Part shown: piece by piece, positions 47,518 to 57,475 of the stretch | How the letters are laid out: each line of letters begins with the position of its first letter | How positions within the stretch are numbered: the stretch's first letter is position 1 | Source of the DNA: Roseibium album | Lineage (GTDB): Bacteria; Pseudomonadota; Alphaproteobacteria; Rhizobiales; Stappiaceae | Length of the DNA: 64,000 nt | Reading direction: 5' to 3' | NCBI RefSeq assembly: GCF_001404515.1 | Contig: NZ_CXWE01000003.1 | Coordinates: 248,001-312,000 of the forward strand | Program-made: the position numbers and the translations under genes | The notes under the pieces: generated by a model | The model's database searches: none | The model's input: only the letters and a program-made list of their open reading frames with translations | Told to the model about the DNA's origin: nothing

Positions 47518-47691
47518 ATGGAACTTGGAACACATGCCGGCTTCATCATTGCCTCATACGCTCTGTGTATTCTGACCGTCCTTGTCTTGGTCGCCTGGGT
47601 CAGGATTGACAAGGCCAACCAGGAACGCGCCCTGAAGGAACTGGCCGAGCAGGGCATATCCCGTGCCCGGCGGGTTCACGAGAGCAGATAA
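47518..47691 (+). CDS. ccmD: Heme exporter small subunit CcmD
   Basis: A 57-residue single-pass membrane protein: MELGTHAGFIIASYALCILT begins the family's HxxFIxxSY pattern, and the helix continues VLVLVAWVRID, followed by a charged tail (KANQERALKELAEQGISRA). It starts four bases after the ccmC stop and ends five bases before ccmG. CcmD stabilises CcmABC and is needed to release holo-CcmE. Confidence 0.93.
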   Translation: MELGTHAGFIIASYALCILTVLVLVAWVRIDKANQERALKELAEQGISRARRVHESR

Positions 47692-47696
47692 CCAAG

Positions 47697-48323
47697 ATGA
47701 GTGCATCCGACACCGACCTCGCGACTGAAAAGAGTTCCGACAAACCGGCAAAAAAACGCGGTTTTCCGGTTTTTGTCCTGTTACCGTTGATCGTGTTCAT
47801 TGCACTTGCGGGCCTGTTCCTGTTTCAGCTCACCATGGGCAACGACCCCCAGACCATTCCTTCGGCGTTGATAAACAAGCCCGCACCTGATTTCTCGTTG
47901 AGTGCTGTCGAAGGTATCTCCAGGGACGGAACTCCGGTCCCGGGGTTTTCCCGAAAAGACCTGCTCGGCAAGATATCCGTTGTGAACGTTTTCGCCTCCT
48001 GGTGCGTCCCCTGTCGGCAGGAGCATCCGCTGCTGGAAGAACTCGCCAAGGTCGACGGCATCCAGCTTCTCGGTATCAACTACAAGGACAAACCGGAAAA
48101 CGCCCGCCGTTTTCTGGGCAGCCTCGGCAACCCCTACAGCCGGATCGGTGCTGACAATGCCGGCAGGGCCGCAATCGATTGGGGTGTATACGGTGTGCCG
48201 GAGACTTTCGTCATCGATAAGGAAGGCACAATCCGGTACAAGTTCATCGGACCGCTCAGTCCGACTTCCTACCGGGACGTGTTTCTGCCAGAGTTGAACA
48301 AGGTGATTGCCGCAGGCCGGTAA
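47697..48323 (+). CDS. ccmG: Thiol:disulfide interchange protein CcmG/DsbE
   Basis: A 208-residue membrane-anchored thioredoxin that reduces apocytochrome c before heme attachment. It has a signal-anchor helix (GFPVFVLLPLIVFIALAGLFLF), the CcmG motif KPAPDFSLSAVEG, the active site FASWCVPCRQEHPLL and the cis-Pro region GVYGVPETFVIDKEG. Last gene of the ccmABCDG run, five bases after ccmD. Confidence 0.95.
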   Translation: MSASDTDLATEKSSDKPAKKRGFPVFVLLPLIVFIALAGLFLFQLTMGNDPQTIPSALINKPAPDFSLSAVEGISRDGTPVPGFSRKDLLGKISVVNVFASWCVPCRQEHPLLEELAKVDGIQLLGINYKDKPENARRFLGSLGNPYSRIGADNAGRAAIDWGVYGVPETFVIDKEGTIRYKFIGPLSPTSYRDVFLPELNKVIAAGR

Positions 48324-48451
48324 CGCAGGGACCGGCTGTAGTCACATTCCCGCGAAATATTGACCATACTCTCCAATGTCACCGGCTCGTGACTCGCGAT
48401 TGAAAGACAAGTTGCATATTTTACGTGCAATCGAAAAAGGAAACGAGCCAA

Positions 48452-49222
48452 ATGGTGGGTCTCACATATCGGAAAGCGCGGCAGGCTTTCCGAAAGAGCT
48501 TTATTGTCGTAGCCGGAATAGTCGGCGTCATTGCAGCAGTCCAGACTGCCGATGCACAGCCGCAGAAGGTGATTGAACTTTTCACAAGTCAGGGCTGCTC
48601 TTCCTGTCCGCCTGCAGATCAGCTTGCAGAACGGCTTGTTGAAGAAGATCCGAAAGTGCTGACTGTTCTGATGCCGGTCGATTACTGGGACTATCTCGGC
48701 TGGAAAGACACCTTTGCCAGTCCGGTTCATTCGCAGCGACAGCGCACCTATGCCACGCGAAGGGGCGACAGGTCGGTCTATACGCCGCAAATGGTAATCA
48801 ATGGCGAAGAGCACGTCGTCGGCAGCAGGGAAAGGGATGTTCGCGCCGCACTCGACCGCGCAGAACCTTTCACCGCCGATGTCGAACTGAAGATTTCCGA
48901 CATGGTTGTCCAGGCCAAGGTGGATGGAAGTCTGCCGGAAGGCGCAATGGCAACGGTTTACTTTCTGCGGATCGAGGACGAGGCAACCGTTGATATCGGG
49001 CGTGGTGAAAACGCGGGCCGAAAGATCAAGTATGTCAACGTGGTCCGCAATCTTCAGCCAATCGGTGTTTGGGAAGGTGGAGAAGAAACCTTCCGCATGC
49101 CGAAGTCCAAGCTCATGCTGAAAGGCGATGCCCGTTGTGCGATCCTGGTACAGATCGAGGATCACGACGGCCCGGGCAAGATAATCGGAGCAGCCGTGAT
49201 GGATTGGCGTGACGGTCTCTGA
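48452..49222 (+). CDS. DUF1223 exported thioredoxin-like protein
   Basis: About 256 residues from the ATG at 48452 (a GTG at 48425 is possible). The signal peptide is RKSFIVVAGIVGVIAAVQTADAQ. The DUF1223 core starts VIELFTSQGCSSCPPADQLAERL, with a CSSCPP redox motif, and goes on MPVDYWDYLGWKDTFASPVHSQRQRTYA and VYTPQMVINGEEHVVGS (cis-Pro). Predicted periplasmic; substrate unknown. Its position after ccmG fits a role in thiol chemistry but does not prove it. Confidence 0.9.
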   Translation: MVGLTYRKARQAFRKSFIVVAGIVGVIAAVQTADAQPQKVIELFTSQGCSSCPPADQLAERLVEEDPKVLTVLMPVDYWDYLGWKDTFASPVHSQRQRTYATRRGDRSVYTPQMVINGEEHVVGSRERDVRAALDRAEPFTADVELKISDMVVQAKVDGSLPEGAMATVYFLRIEDEATVDIGRGENAGRKIKYVNVVRNLQPIGVWEGGEETFRMPKSKLMLKGDARCAILVQIEDHDGPGKIIGAAVMDWRDGL

Positions 49223-49354
49223 CGCCGGTGTTCGGAGGCTGATGATCTTTGGCTTTCTCTGCAGAAAGTGCAGGATTAACGCCTCCATTCCCTTGTAACC
49301 TGCGCAAAAACTGATACCCCTTGCCGCGGCTTGATCAGCGCGACAGGGAAGTGA

Positions 49355-50248
49355 ATGGACCTTAAGATCAGGATCCGGGTTGCCGTCATCAGCATTTTCA
49401 TCGGCATCCTGGTGTTGGGGCTGAAAACCGGCGCTTACGTGCTCACCGACTCGGTCGCATTGCTTTCCGACGCGCTGGAAACCACCGTCAACATTGCCTC
49501 TTCCATAGCCGCCCTTGTTGCCATCTGGTTCGCTTCAAAACCTGCGGACAGCAATCACCCCTATGGTCACGACAAGGCGGAATATTTTGCAGCCGTTCTG
49601 GTCGGCGTCATGATTGTGCTGGCCGCGATTTCTATTTTTAGGGCGGCGTGGATCGGGTTTACACAAGGTGACAACCCGGAATTTTCGTCTGTCGGTATCG
49701 GCATGAACCTGCTGGCTGCGGTAATTAATGGTGCCTGGGCGCGTTATCTGATGCATTACGGAAAAAATGCCAGATCCCCTGCGCTCGTTGCCGATGGAAA
49801 ACATCTGATGACGGATGTGCTGAGTTCCATCGGTGTGCTTGTCGGCGTCGTCCTGGCGCTTTTGACCGGTTGGCATATCCTCGATCCAGCGCTGGCCCTG
49901 CTCGTTGGACTGACGGTTCTCTGGTCAGGTTGGGAACTGGTCAAGGAATCTGTCGGCGGACTGATGGACGAAGCCGTTTCGGCCGATGTTCTTGAAAAAA
50001 TCCGCATCCAGATTTCCGAACATGGCGAAGGCGCACTGGAGGCACATGATCTGAGAACCCGGATTGCAGGCCGGTCGACCTTTGTCGATTTTCATCTCGT
50101 GGTTCCCGGGACAATGTCTGTCGAGTCGGCACACGAAATCTGCGACAGGATAGAAGAAGCCATCACCGAAGGTGTCCCCGGTGCGCATGTCACCATTCAC
50201 GTGGAACCGGAATACAAGGCGAAGCACTCGGGTATTGTCGTTGTTTAG
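49355..50248 (+). CDS. Cation diffusion facilitator (CDF) transporter
   Basis: A 297-residue divalent-metal/proton antiporter. Six membrane helices; the transport site is split between ALLSDALETTVNIASS (helix 2) and LVADGKHLMTDVLSSIGVLVG (helix 5, HxxxD). The signature HPYGHDKAEYFAAVLVG follows helix 2. The C-terminal cytoplasmic domain (LEAHDLRTRIAGRSTFVDFHLVVPGTMSVESAHEICDRIEEAI) is the ferredoxin-like metal-sensing fold. The specificity (Zn, Fe or Mn) cannot be told safely. Confidence 0.93.
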   Translation: MDLKIRIRVAVISIFIGILVLGLKTGAYVLTDSVALLSDALETTVNIASSIAALVAIWFASKPADSNHPYGHDKAEYFAAVLVGVMIVLAAISIFRAAWIGFTQGDNPEFSSVGIGMNLLAAVINGAWARYLMHYGKNARSPALVADGKHLMTDVLSSIGVLVGVVLALLTGWHILDPALALLVGLTVLWSGWELVKESVGGLMDEAVSADVLEKIRIQISEHGEGALEAHDLRTRIAGRSTFVDFHLVVPGTMSVESAHEICDRIEEAITEGVPGAHVTIHVEPEYKAKHSGIVVV

Positions 50249-50299
50249 GGCAACCTATCATGAAGGGCACATGATGAAACTGACAGGAACAGATTTCTG

Positions 50300-51127
50300 A
50301 TGCCGGGCTTGCGGAGGCGGACCGTACAGCTGGCCGACCATCTGATCCTGATCGCCGGTGCCCTCATCATGAGCCTGCCGGTCTATTCGCTTTTTGCCGC
50401 CACCACACATCCGTCCGGCAGCCCCATGATGCCGCGCCTCGATCCGGGCGCGGCTCTGCTGCAGAACTACGGCGGCTTCATCACGTCCACCGCAGGTTTT
50501 TCCGGGGACGTAACCGTCGTGGCGATGCTTTGGAACTCCTTCCTGCTCGGATTTGGCTTCGCTACCTTGAAGGTGCTGACGTCATTGTTCGCGGCCTATG
50601 CCCTGGTCTATTTCAGAATAAGGTTTGCCAGTGCGATATTTGCCGTTTTGCTGCTCACGCTGATGCTGCCTCTGGAATCCCGGTTTCTGCCCACCTACGC
50701 CGTCGTCGCCGACCTCGGTCTGGTCAACACAAGGACCGGCCTTGTCCTGCCACTGGTCGCTTCCGGACTGGGGACCCTGTTTTTCAGGCAGTTTCTTTTG
50801 ACGGTCCCCGACGCGCTGCTGGAATCTGCCCGGCTCGACGGTGCAGGAGGCTGGAAGTTCTTCAAGGATATCCTTCTGCCGTTGTCGATCCCGACCGCAG
50901 CAGCACTCTTTCTTGTTTTGTTCGTGAACGGCTGGAACCAGTATCTTTGGCCGGTGATCGTCACGTCCGAAGAAGCAACCTATACCCTGGTCAGGGGCAT
51001 GCAGTTTTTCGGACGCGCAAGTCTGCCCGGACTGATGCTTGCGATATTGGCCGTCATCCCACCGTCACTTCTTGTCATCTTGTTTCAAAGACAGGTCGTT
51101 AAAGGACTGTATGACGGCTCTCACTAA
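50300..51127 (+). CDS. UgpE-like ABC transporter permease without partner genes
   Basis: A 275-residue inner-membrane permease of the MalG/UgpE class with six predicted helices. The EAA loop that contacts the ATPase is ESARLDGAGGWKFFKDILLPLSIP; LFFRQFLLTVPDALL and FVNGWNQYLWPVIVTS are typical of glycerol-3-phosphate/sugar permeases. No substrate-binding protein, second permease or ATPase gene lies beside it. Its stop codon shares a base with a possible ATG of the HAD gene frame. It may serve a transporter encoded elsewhere. Confidence 0.87.
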   Translation: MPGLRRRTVQLADHLILIAGALIMSLPVYSLFAATTHPSGSPMMPRLDPGAALLQNYGGFITSTAGFSGDVTVVAMLWNSFLLGFGFATLKVLTSLFAAYALVYFRIRFASAIFAVLLLTLMLPLESRFLPTYAVVADLGLVNTRTGLVLPLVASGLGTLFFRQFLLTVPDALLESARLDGAGGWKFFKDILLPLSIPTAAALFLVLFVNGWNQYLWPVIVTSEEATYTLVRGMQFFGRASLPGLMLAILAVIPPSLLVILFQRQVVKGLYDGSH

Positions 51128-51168
51128 TGCAGGCATCTGCCTCGAAAAAAGGAAAAGGCGACTACCGT

Positions 51169-51852
51169 ATGGCATTTGAAGCGATCCTGTTTGATTGCGA
51201 CGGCGTCCTTGTCGATTCGGAAAAGATCTACGTCAGTGTTGAGCGCGAGCATCTGGCCAGGATTGGACTTGACTATGAGATTGACGAGTACATGGACAGG
51301 TTCCAGGGCCTTGGCAGCGACGATTTCTGGGCAGAGCTTGATCGCGACCACCGTTCACTCGGCAAGGGTCCCTTGCCGGAATCCTTCGGCTCGGAACTCG
51401 ACGCCGCCACAATGGAACGGATCGACCGGGAACTCTCCGAGATTGCCGGGATCAAACAGTTTCTCGATATTCACGAGGGACCGAGGGCGGTGGCGTCTTC
51501 CTCACGCCTGCAACGGCTGATCCACAAACTGCAGCACACCGGGCTCTATGCCTATTTTGAACCTCACATCTATTCAGGCGAGCAGGTCGCCAACGGCAAA
51601 CCCGCACCGGATCTGTTTCTGCATGCGGCAAGCAGGCTTGGAGTGGATGCAGCAACCGCCCTCGTCATAGAAGACAGCGCAAATGGCGTTAAGGCCGGTC
51701 TTGCGGCAGGTATGACTGTCTGGGGATTTGTAGGTGGTGGCCACAGCCATCAAGGACATACGGAACAGCTTCTGGAAGCGGGCGCCCACAAGGTGGTCGA
51801 CAGCCATGATGATCTGGCCGGGCTTCTTTTCAATTCAAAAAAGCCCAACTGA
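51169..51852 (+). CDS. HAD family hydrolase (phosphatase/phosphoglucomutase-like)
   Basis: About 227 residues from the ATG at 51169; the frame also has an ATG at 51127 directly at the permease stop. Motif I LFDCDGVLVDSEKIY (nucleophile Asp and acid/base Asp), motif II AVASSSR, motif III Lys in GKPAPDLFLHAA and motif IV VIEDSANGVKAGLAAG are intact, with a helical cap between I and II. This is the beta-phosphoglucomutase/phosphatase group. It may act on sugar phosphates or glycerol phosphate in view of the UgpE-like neighbour, which is inference. Confidence 0.9.
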   Translation: MAFEAILFDCDGVLVDSEKIYVSVEREHLARIGLDYEIDEYMDRFQGLGSDDFWAELDRDHRSLGKGPLPESFGSELDAATMERIDRELSEIAGIKQFLDIHEGPRAVASSSRLQRLIHKLQHTGLYAYFEPHIYSGEQVANGKPAPDLFLHAASRLGVDAATALVIEDSANGVKAGLAAGMTVWGFVGGGHSHQGHTEQLLEAGAHKVVDSHDDLAGLLFNSKKPN

Positions 51853-51901
51853 GTGATTGATGAATGCGGGGAGCGGCAAAACCACTCCCCGCGGTACAGA
51901 T

Positions 51902-53122
51902 TTACCGTCCCAGATCTGCTTCCGGATTGGCACCGATCTTGTGGATCGACAGGTCTGCGCCCTGATATTCTTCCTCTTCGGACAGGCGCAGTCCCATGGT
52001 TGACTTGAGAATGCCATAGACAACAAATCCGGCACCCGCAGCATAGCCGACACCCAGCAGTGTTCCGATGATCTGCGAGATCAGCGAGACGCCCCCAAGC
52101 CCACCAAGGGCTTCCAGCCCGAAGACACCCGCTGCAAGGCCACCCCAGGCGCCGCAGATCCCGTGCAAAGGCCATACGCCCAGAACATCATCGATTTTCA
52201 GTTTGTTCTGGCAGTATTCGAACCCTGTCACGAAAATGGCGCCGGCGACACCTCCGACGATCAGACTGCCGACCGGATGCATGATATCGGAACCGGCACA
52301 GACCGCTACGAGACCGGCAAGCGCACCGTTGTGAACAAATCCGGGATCATTCTTGCCGACAATCAAGGCAACCAGAATGCCGCCGACCATCGCCATCAGC
52401 GAGTTGATCGCCACCAGACCGGACGCCGCTTCCAGCGCTCCCGCCGTCATGACATTGAAGCCGAACCAGCCGACGCACAACATCCAGGAACCCAGGGCAA
52501 GCCACGGCAGGGACGATGGCGGAATACCGATCGGGCGGCCGTTTCGGTCGTATCGCCCGCGTCTTGCACCCAGGAGCATGACGGCGGCAAGGGCAATCCA
52601 TCCGCCAACCCCATGCACCACGACGGATCCGGCGAAATCGTGGAAACTGGCCCCGAACTGTGCCTCAAGCCAGGACTGAAGTCCGAAATTTCCGTTCCAG
52701 ACAACCCCTTCGAACAGGGGATAAACAATCCCGACAAGCGCGACAGTTGCGGCACATTGCGGCCAGAATTTCATTCGTTCGGCAATTCCGCCGGAGATGA
52801 TGGCTGGTATCGCCGCTGCAAATGTCGTCAAAAAGAAGAACTTCACCAGCGTTAGTCCCTGAAGTTCAAATCCTCCTCCGCCTCCCGAAAGGGTCGCTGC
52901 ATTCACGAAGAACGTCGTGCCATAGGCAAAGGCATAGCCCACGAAGAAATAGGCAACCGTTGAAAGTGCGAAATCGACCAGGATCTTGACCAGTGCATTG
53001 ACCTGGTTTTTGTGGCGCACCGTTCCGACTTCGAGAAATGCGAAACCGCCATGCATCGCGAAGACGAGGATCGCTCCGACCAGCACGAAAAAGACGTCTC
53101 CACCGACAGCAGAATTACTCAT
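51902..53122 (-). CDS. Ammonium transporter (short form, no signal peptide)
   Basis: A 406-residue Amt family protein with about eleven helices. The pore histidines are in [17 protein letters not shown] and [14 protein letters not shown]; the family block [26 protein letters not shown] is clear. It lacks the cleaved leader seen in the second Amt gene of this window and differs enough to be an ancient paralog. It is divergent from the NrtS-like chemoreceptor gene, and a weak sigma-54-like element precedes it. Confidence 0.93.
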   Translation of the reverse strand: MSNSAVGGDVFFVLVGAILVFAMHGGFAFLEVGTVRHKNQVNALVKILVDFALSTVAYFFVGYAFAYGTTFFVNAATLSGGGGGFELQGLTLVKFFFLTTFAAAIPAIISGGIAERMKFWPQCAATVALVGIVYPLFEGVVWNGNFGLQSWLEAQFGASFHDFAGSVVVHGVGGWIALAAVMLLGARRGRYDRNGRPIGIPPSSLPWLALGSWMLCVGWFGFNVMTAGALEAASGLVAINSLMAMVGGILVALIVGKNDPGFVHNGALAGLVAVCAGSDIMHPVGSLIVGGVAGAIFVTGFEYCQNKLKIDDVLGVWPLHGICGAWGGLAAGVFGLEALGGLGGVSLISQIIGTLLGVGYAAGAGFVVYGILKSTMGLRLSEEEEYQGADLSIHKIGANPEADLGR

Positions 53123-53179
53123 GATTGCCCCCCAGTTAGGCAGAATGCCATTAGATTTTGCTTATTGGATCATGAGGAA

Positions 53180-53195
53180 TTCAATTTGCATGCCA
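53180..53195 (-). promoter_or_regulatory. Possible sigma-54 promoter of the first amt gene
   Basis: Minus-strand TGGCATGCAAATTGAA fits a -24 TGGCA and -12 TTGA with the required ten bases between GG and GA, though the usual -12 GC is GA. It lies about 60 bases ahead of the start codon. Confidence 0.4.
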
Positions 53196-53348
53196 AACAG
53201 GCAAGTGCCAAAAAAAAGGGCTGAAAACAGCCAGTTTTGCGAACATAAGGCTAATCTTGCCTGCATATGGTTATGTTTAAGTCGCATAAAAAATAATCAA
53301 TTGAACACTTCTTATGCGTCGACGATTCCCTCACGCATCGGTGCCTCA

Positions 53349-54560
53349 ATGCACTCGATAACAATGGAAGATGATCGACCGGTTTTCACACTATTAACCA
53401 TGTTATCCGATCATGCTGCCGCTGCGAGGAGAAGGCTGAATCAAATGTTCAAGCGAGCCTTGATAACGGCGATTGTCGTCGGGTCGATACTGACAATTAT
53501 CAATCAGGTGGATGCCATCTTCGGAAATGCCGAACTGGTTGTTTGGCAGGCGCTTCTTTCAACGGTAGTGCCGTTTCTGGTTTCGCTTGTCAGTGCCTAT
53601 CTGACACTGAAAACCAGGGATCCGGCAAACAAGACCGGGCAGGAAGCGACTGATCATGAAAGCGAACCTCGAAATAGTACGGACGAAATCCACGTCTCCC
53701 CTGGCAATGATCGGGATTTGCCCACCGATGTCGACATCGAACAGCTCAAAGAAGCCTGGGCAGTCGTTTCCCAGATAGGCGAGAACGCCCGGGCCGTAAA
53801 CACGGCGAGCAAGGAACGGGCGGACTTTCTTGCTGACTTGATATCCACCGCGGAACAGATCCAGGAGGATCTCCATTCCGTCGGGACCCAGGCGCAAAGC
53901 TGTACGCAAGATCTTGTCAATGCAGGGGGCAAGATTACCGAAGCCCGCGAAGGTATCCAGTCAATTTCACAGACCTGTATCGGTGCCGCGGAATTGATCG
54001 GCCATCTGAACACGGCAACGAGCGACCTCACCCACAAGTTCAACGACATCGAAACCCTCGCGCAGGAAATTTCGTCGATCTCCGCGCAAACCAATCTCCT
54101 TGCTCTCAACGCCACAATCGAGGCGGCCCGTGCCGGAGATGCCGGCAAGGGTTTTGCTGTCGTAGCGGGCGAGGTCAAAGTACTCGCCGGGTCGACCGAG
54201 AAGGCAGTTGAATCGATTGCGACGATCCTTTCGGAAATGACGCGATCGCTTGCCGAAACGCGCCAGCTTGTCGAAACCGCAAGAGAAAAACTGCAGCTTT
54301 CCGATACGCAAAGTGCAAACAGTCTCGAACAGATTTCATCAGTTGAGCATTACCTGAGCGATCTGACTTGTCGCAACGAGGCAACATCGAAACAAATGAC
54401 TGACAGAACGATGGCACTTGATGAAGTTTCGACGAACCTTCACAAGATCCGTCAGGACACTGAAAACGCTATCAAGGGCTCGGCCCGGAACATCGAACTC
54501 GCGCAGCGCGCTTCCGAAACGGTTCAGGAAGTCGCCGAACGACTGCAACAGCCGGCCTGA
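53349..54560 (+). CDS. Methyl-accepting-type signalling protein with NrtS-like membrane domain
   Basis: About 403 residues. Residues 30-88 carry two membrane helices in the pattern of the NrtS nitrate/nitrite transporter family: [27 protein letters not shown] and [22 protein letters not shown] linker of about 60 residues leads to a coiled-coil MCP signalling domain whose hairpin tip reads [38 protein letters not shown]. There is no periplasmic sensor domain and no HAMP. The start is uncertain: ATGs at 53349, 53364 and 53400 are possible; sequence upstream of them is antisense to amt. Probably senses or reports nitrogen oxyanion passage; this is inference from the fusion and its position between two amt genes. 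Confidence 0.85.
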   Translation: MHSITMEDDRPVFTLLTMLSDHAAAARRRLNQMFKRALITAIVVGSILTIINQVDAIFGNAELVVWQALLSTVVPFLVSLVSAYLTLKTRDPANKTGQEATDHESEPRNSTDEIHVSPGNDRDLPTDVDIEQLKEAWAVVSQIGENARAVNTASKERADFLADLISTAEQIQEDLHSVGTQAQSCTQDLVNAGGKITEAREGIQSISQTCIGAAELIGHLNTATSDLTHKFNDIETLAQEISSISAQTNLLALNATIEAARAGDAGKGFAVVAGEVKVLAGSTEKAVESIATILSEMTRSLAETRQLVETAREKLQLSDTQSANSLEQISSVEHYLSDLTCRNEATSKQMTDRTMALDEVSTNLHKIRQDTENAIKGSARNIELAQRASETVQEVAERLQQPA

Positions 54561-54586
54561 ATGGCGTTCGTACCTCCATGCGCCCC

Positions 54587-54614
54587 AAAAAAAACCCGGG
54601 GTCGCCCCCGGGTT
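54587..54614 (-). terminator. Rho-independent terminator of amtB
   Basis: A 9-bp stem (AACCCGGGG 54593-54601 with CCCCGGGTT 54606-54614) is followed on the minus strand by eight Ts. It lies between the convergent chemoreceptor and amtB genes and may stop both. Confidence 0.9.
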
Positions 54615-54676
54615 TCCAGTTAGCGGTCCGAGCCAATAGACCGCCTGGGAGATTTGAATTCAGCGTCCTGAAAGGC

Positions 54677-56014
54677 TCAAAGACGCTGGGATCCCGTTCC
54701 GAATTCCGGATAGGCCTCCACACCGATTTCGACTTTGTCGAGACCAAGCGCTTCTTCTTCGTCGGATACCCGTATGCCGATGGTAACCTTGAGGACATAC
54801 CAGACGATACCGCTGGCCACGAAGGTGAAGGCACCATAGGCAGCGATCCCGGTGATCTGCGTGCCGTAGGATGCATCGCCATTCGTCAACGGAACAATCA
54901 GGGTTCCCCAGATACCGGCCAGCAAGTGAACCGGGATAGCGCCAACAACATCGTCGATCTTGAACTTGTCGAGCACCGGAACGGCAAGGACAACAATCGC
55001 ACCGCCGACACCACCGATGAAGAGCGTTGCCCACATGCTCGGAGCAAGCGGTTCTGCCGTGATCGAAACCAGGCCTGCGAGTGCGCCGTTCAGCGCCATG
55101 GTAACATCGACTTTCTTGTAAAGCAGTTGGGTCATGATGACGGCAACCACTACGCCGGCAGCAGCCGCCATGTTGGTATTGGCGAAGATGCGTGAAACAT
55201 CGGTCACATCGCTGATGGAGCCCATTGCAAGCTGCGAAGCACCGTTAAAGCCGAACCAGCCGAGCCAGAGGATGAACGTACCAAGCGTTGCGAGCGGCAT
55301 GGATGAACCCGGGAATGGATGAACAGTGCCATCCGCACCATATTTGCCTTTACGCGCACCTAGAATGATGGCACCGGAGAGCGCAGCCCAGCCACCGACG
55401 GAGTGAACGATCGTGGATCCGGCAAAATCGGAAAAACCCATCTCGGACAACCATCCGGCACCCCATTGCCAGGAACCGGAAATCGGGTAGAGAAAACCGG
55501 TCAGGATCGCTGTGAAGATCAGGAAGGGCCACAGCTTTACGCGCTCTGCAACTGTTCCCGATACGATAGAGGCAGTCGCGGCCACGAAGACCATCTGGAA
55601 GAACCAGTCGGAAGCGGTGGAATAGCCTGTATCGAGCGCATCACCGCCGACAGGATCAAAAGAGTACGGACCGAGCGACCCGATGAAACCGCCGTCGACA
55701 CCGGTGTACATCAGGTTATAGCCGGTGACCCAGAACATGATGCCCGCGATGGAATAGAGTGTGATGTTCTTCAGGCATTGCATCGAAACGTTCTTGGAAC
55801 GGACAAGACCTGCCTCCAGCATGGCGAAGCCTGCCGCCATCCACATGACGAGAAAGCCGCCAATGAGGAACAAGAGCGTGTTGAAGATGTAGGCGACTTC
55901 CGGAGAAACGGCCGGAGTTTCCGGTGCAGCCGTCGCGTCCTGAGCCAATACCGGGAGAGCCGACAGGCTCAACACGGCAAGCGCTGTCGCGCACTTAGCA
56001 GCGATACTTTTCAT
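54677..56014 (-). CDS. amtB: Ammonium transporter with signal peptide
   Basis: A 445-residue Amt channel. Residues 1-24 are a cleavable leader (AKCATALAVLSLSALPVLAQ), then eleven helices. Pore elements: AGFAMLEAGLVRSKNV, FAGSTIVHSVGGWAALSGAIILGARKGKY (first pore His), GWFGFNGAS, and AIPVHLLAGIWGT (second pore His). It is 20 bases downstream of glnK, the classical glnK-amtB pair, in which uridylylation-controlled GlnK blocks the channel when ammonium is plentiful. Confidence 0.96.
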   Translation of the reverse strand: MKSIAAKCATALAVLSLSALPVLAQDATAAPETPAVSPEVAYIFNTLLFLIGGFLVMWMAAGFAMLEAGLVRSKNVSMQCLKNITLYSIAGIMFWVTGYNLMYTGVDGGFIGSLGPYSFDPVGGDALDTGYSTASDWFFQMVFVAATASIVSGTVAERVKLWPFLIFTAILTGFLYPISGSWQWGAGWLSEMGFSDFAGSTIVHSVGGWAALSGAIILGARKGKYGADGTVHPFPGSSMPLATLGTFILWLGWFGFNGASQLAMGSISDVTDVSRIFANTNMAAAAGVVVAVIMTQLLYKKVDVTMALNGALAGLVSITAEPLAPSMWATLFIGGVGGAIVVLAVPVLDKFKIDDVVGAIPVHLLAGIWGTLIVPLTNGDASYGTQITGIAAYGAFTFVASGIVWYVLKVTIGIRVSDEEEALGLDKVEIGVEAYPEFGTGSQRL

Positions 56015-56034
56015 AATACGTTTCCTTACCTAAA

Positions 56035-56472
<438 letters not shown>

Positions 56473-56527
56473 TCAGGTCGCTGGCACGCCATGGTCTGAA
56501 AAACCGGACGGGCGTCGGGACTTGATA

Positions 56528-56543
56528 ATCAAGGACCGTGCCA
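56528..56543 (-). promoter_or_regulatory. Probable sigma-54 promoter of glnK-amtB
   Basis: Minus-strand TGGCACGGTCCTTGAT matches TGGCACG-N4-TTGCW at all but one key base (GA instead of GC at -12), with correct GG-N10 spacing. Nitrogen control by NtrC/RpoN is the known mode for glnK-amtB. Confidence 0.6.
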
Positions 56544-56713
56544 ACTTTGCGATAGCGAAAACAAAGTTGTTATTTTTCAGATAGTTGATGAGAGAAACAG
56601 TGAGTCAGGGAAGCTGCCCATGTGTGTTCGCTGAATTTGCAGGCAGATGGTCTGATTAAAAAATAACCAGCAAAAATCACGTTGATTAATTTTTATGCAA
56701 ACTGGGAATGGGC

Positions 56714-56751
56714 AAAAAACGGGCCCGGGATCCCCTGGATCTGCGGGCCCG
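56714..56751 (-). terminator. Rho-independent terminator of the DUF924 gene
   Basis: Minus-strand stem of CGGGCCC (56745-56751 with 56720-56726), extended inward by GGATCC-type pairs, followed by six Ts, about 56 bases after the DUF924 stop. Confidence 0.85.
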
Positions 56752-56806
56752 GCAATTCGGCGGTAACCGGGTCCGATCAATCAGGCAACTATTCGGCGAC
56801 GCATTG

Positions 56807-57358
56807 TCAGGCGGAGAAGCCACCGTCCTTGAGAAAGGCATCTTCGTCTGGCGTCGACTCCCGGCCAAGGATCTTGTTGCGATGAGGAAAACGGCCAAAA
56901 CGGCGGATAACATCCATGTGGATCAGGGCGTAGTGATAGAATTCCTTGTCACCAAGCAGCCTGCCCAGATCGACGGCCTTTTCCTGGTGCGCCATGTCTT
57001 CCGAATGTTCGAACGGCAGATAAAAGAACCCTCTTGCTTCCTTCGGAAAGGCGCGGTCAAAGCCTTTTTCCATCGCTTCCGTTGCAACGGAGACTGCCAT
57101 CGGATCCGAAGAAAACGCTTCCGGAGTTCCGCGGTAGATGTTCCGGGACATCTGATCAAGCAGAAGCAGCAGTGCAAGGCTCCCGTCCGCGGTCTCGCGC
57201 CAGTGATCCAATGCACCGGTCTTTGCAGCTTCAAGAGCATTCTGGAACCGGTCACGGCACTTGACGTCAAATTTGGCGTCGCCGGAAAACCACTTTGAAG
57301 GTCCTGCCTGCCACCAGAAATCAAGCACATCCAACGGCGTTATCGTCTTGTCGCTCAT
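56807..57358 (-). CDS. DUF924 family protein
   Basis: About 183 residues from the ATG at 57358 (MSDKTITPLDVLDFWWQAGPSKWF); the frame reaches 57406. The DUF924 pattern is clear: LLLLLDQMSRNIYRGTPEAFSSDPMAV, FFYLPFEHSEDMAHQEKAVDLG and VIRRFGRFPHRNKILGRESTPDEDAFL. The fold is an all-helical TPR-like bundle of unknown function. Terminated by its own hairpin. Confidence 0.92.
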   Translation of the reverse strand: MSDKTITPLDVLDFWWQAGPSKWFSGDAKFDVKCRDRFQNALEAAKTGALDHWRETADGSLALLLLLDQMSRNIYRGTPEAFSSDPMAVSVATEAMEKGFDRAFPKEARGFFYLPFEHSEDMAHQEKAVDLGRLLGDKEFYHYALIHMDVIRRFGRFPHRNKILGRESTPDEDAFLKDGGFSA

Positions 57359-57475
57359 TGTAAATTTTCCGTTCGGGCTGTTGATCGCACTGCTTATTCC
57401 CACCACGCGGAAACTTGATGAGCAAGTTCTTTGTTCTGTTCAATTGAGGACAGGGACAGGGCCGCTGGCTTGCAA

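Noticed and set aside
47554..47800. Minus-strand small frames over ccmD and ccmG
   Set aside because: The plus strand encodes a clear CcmD and CcmG with tight spacing; the antisense frames have no support.
52986..53348. N-terminal extension of the chemoreceptor frame
   Set aside because: This part is antisense to the start of the amt gene, crosses its promoter and has no signal or domain.
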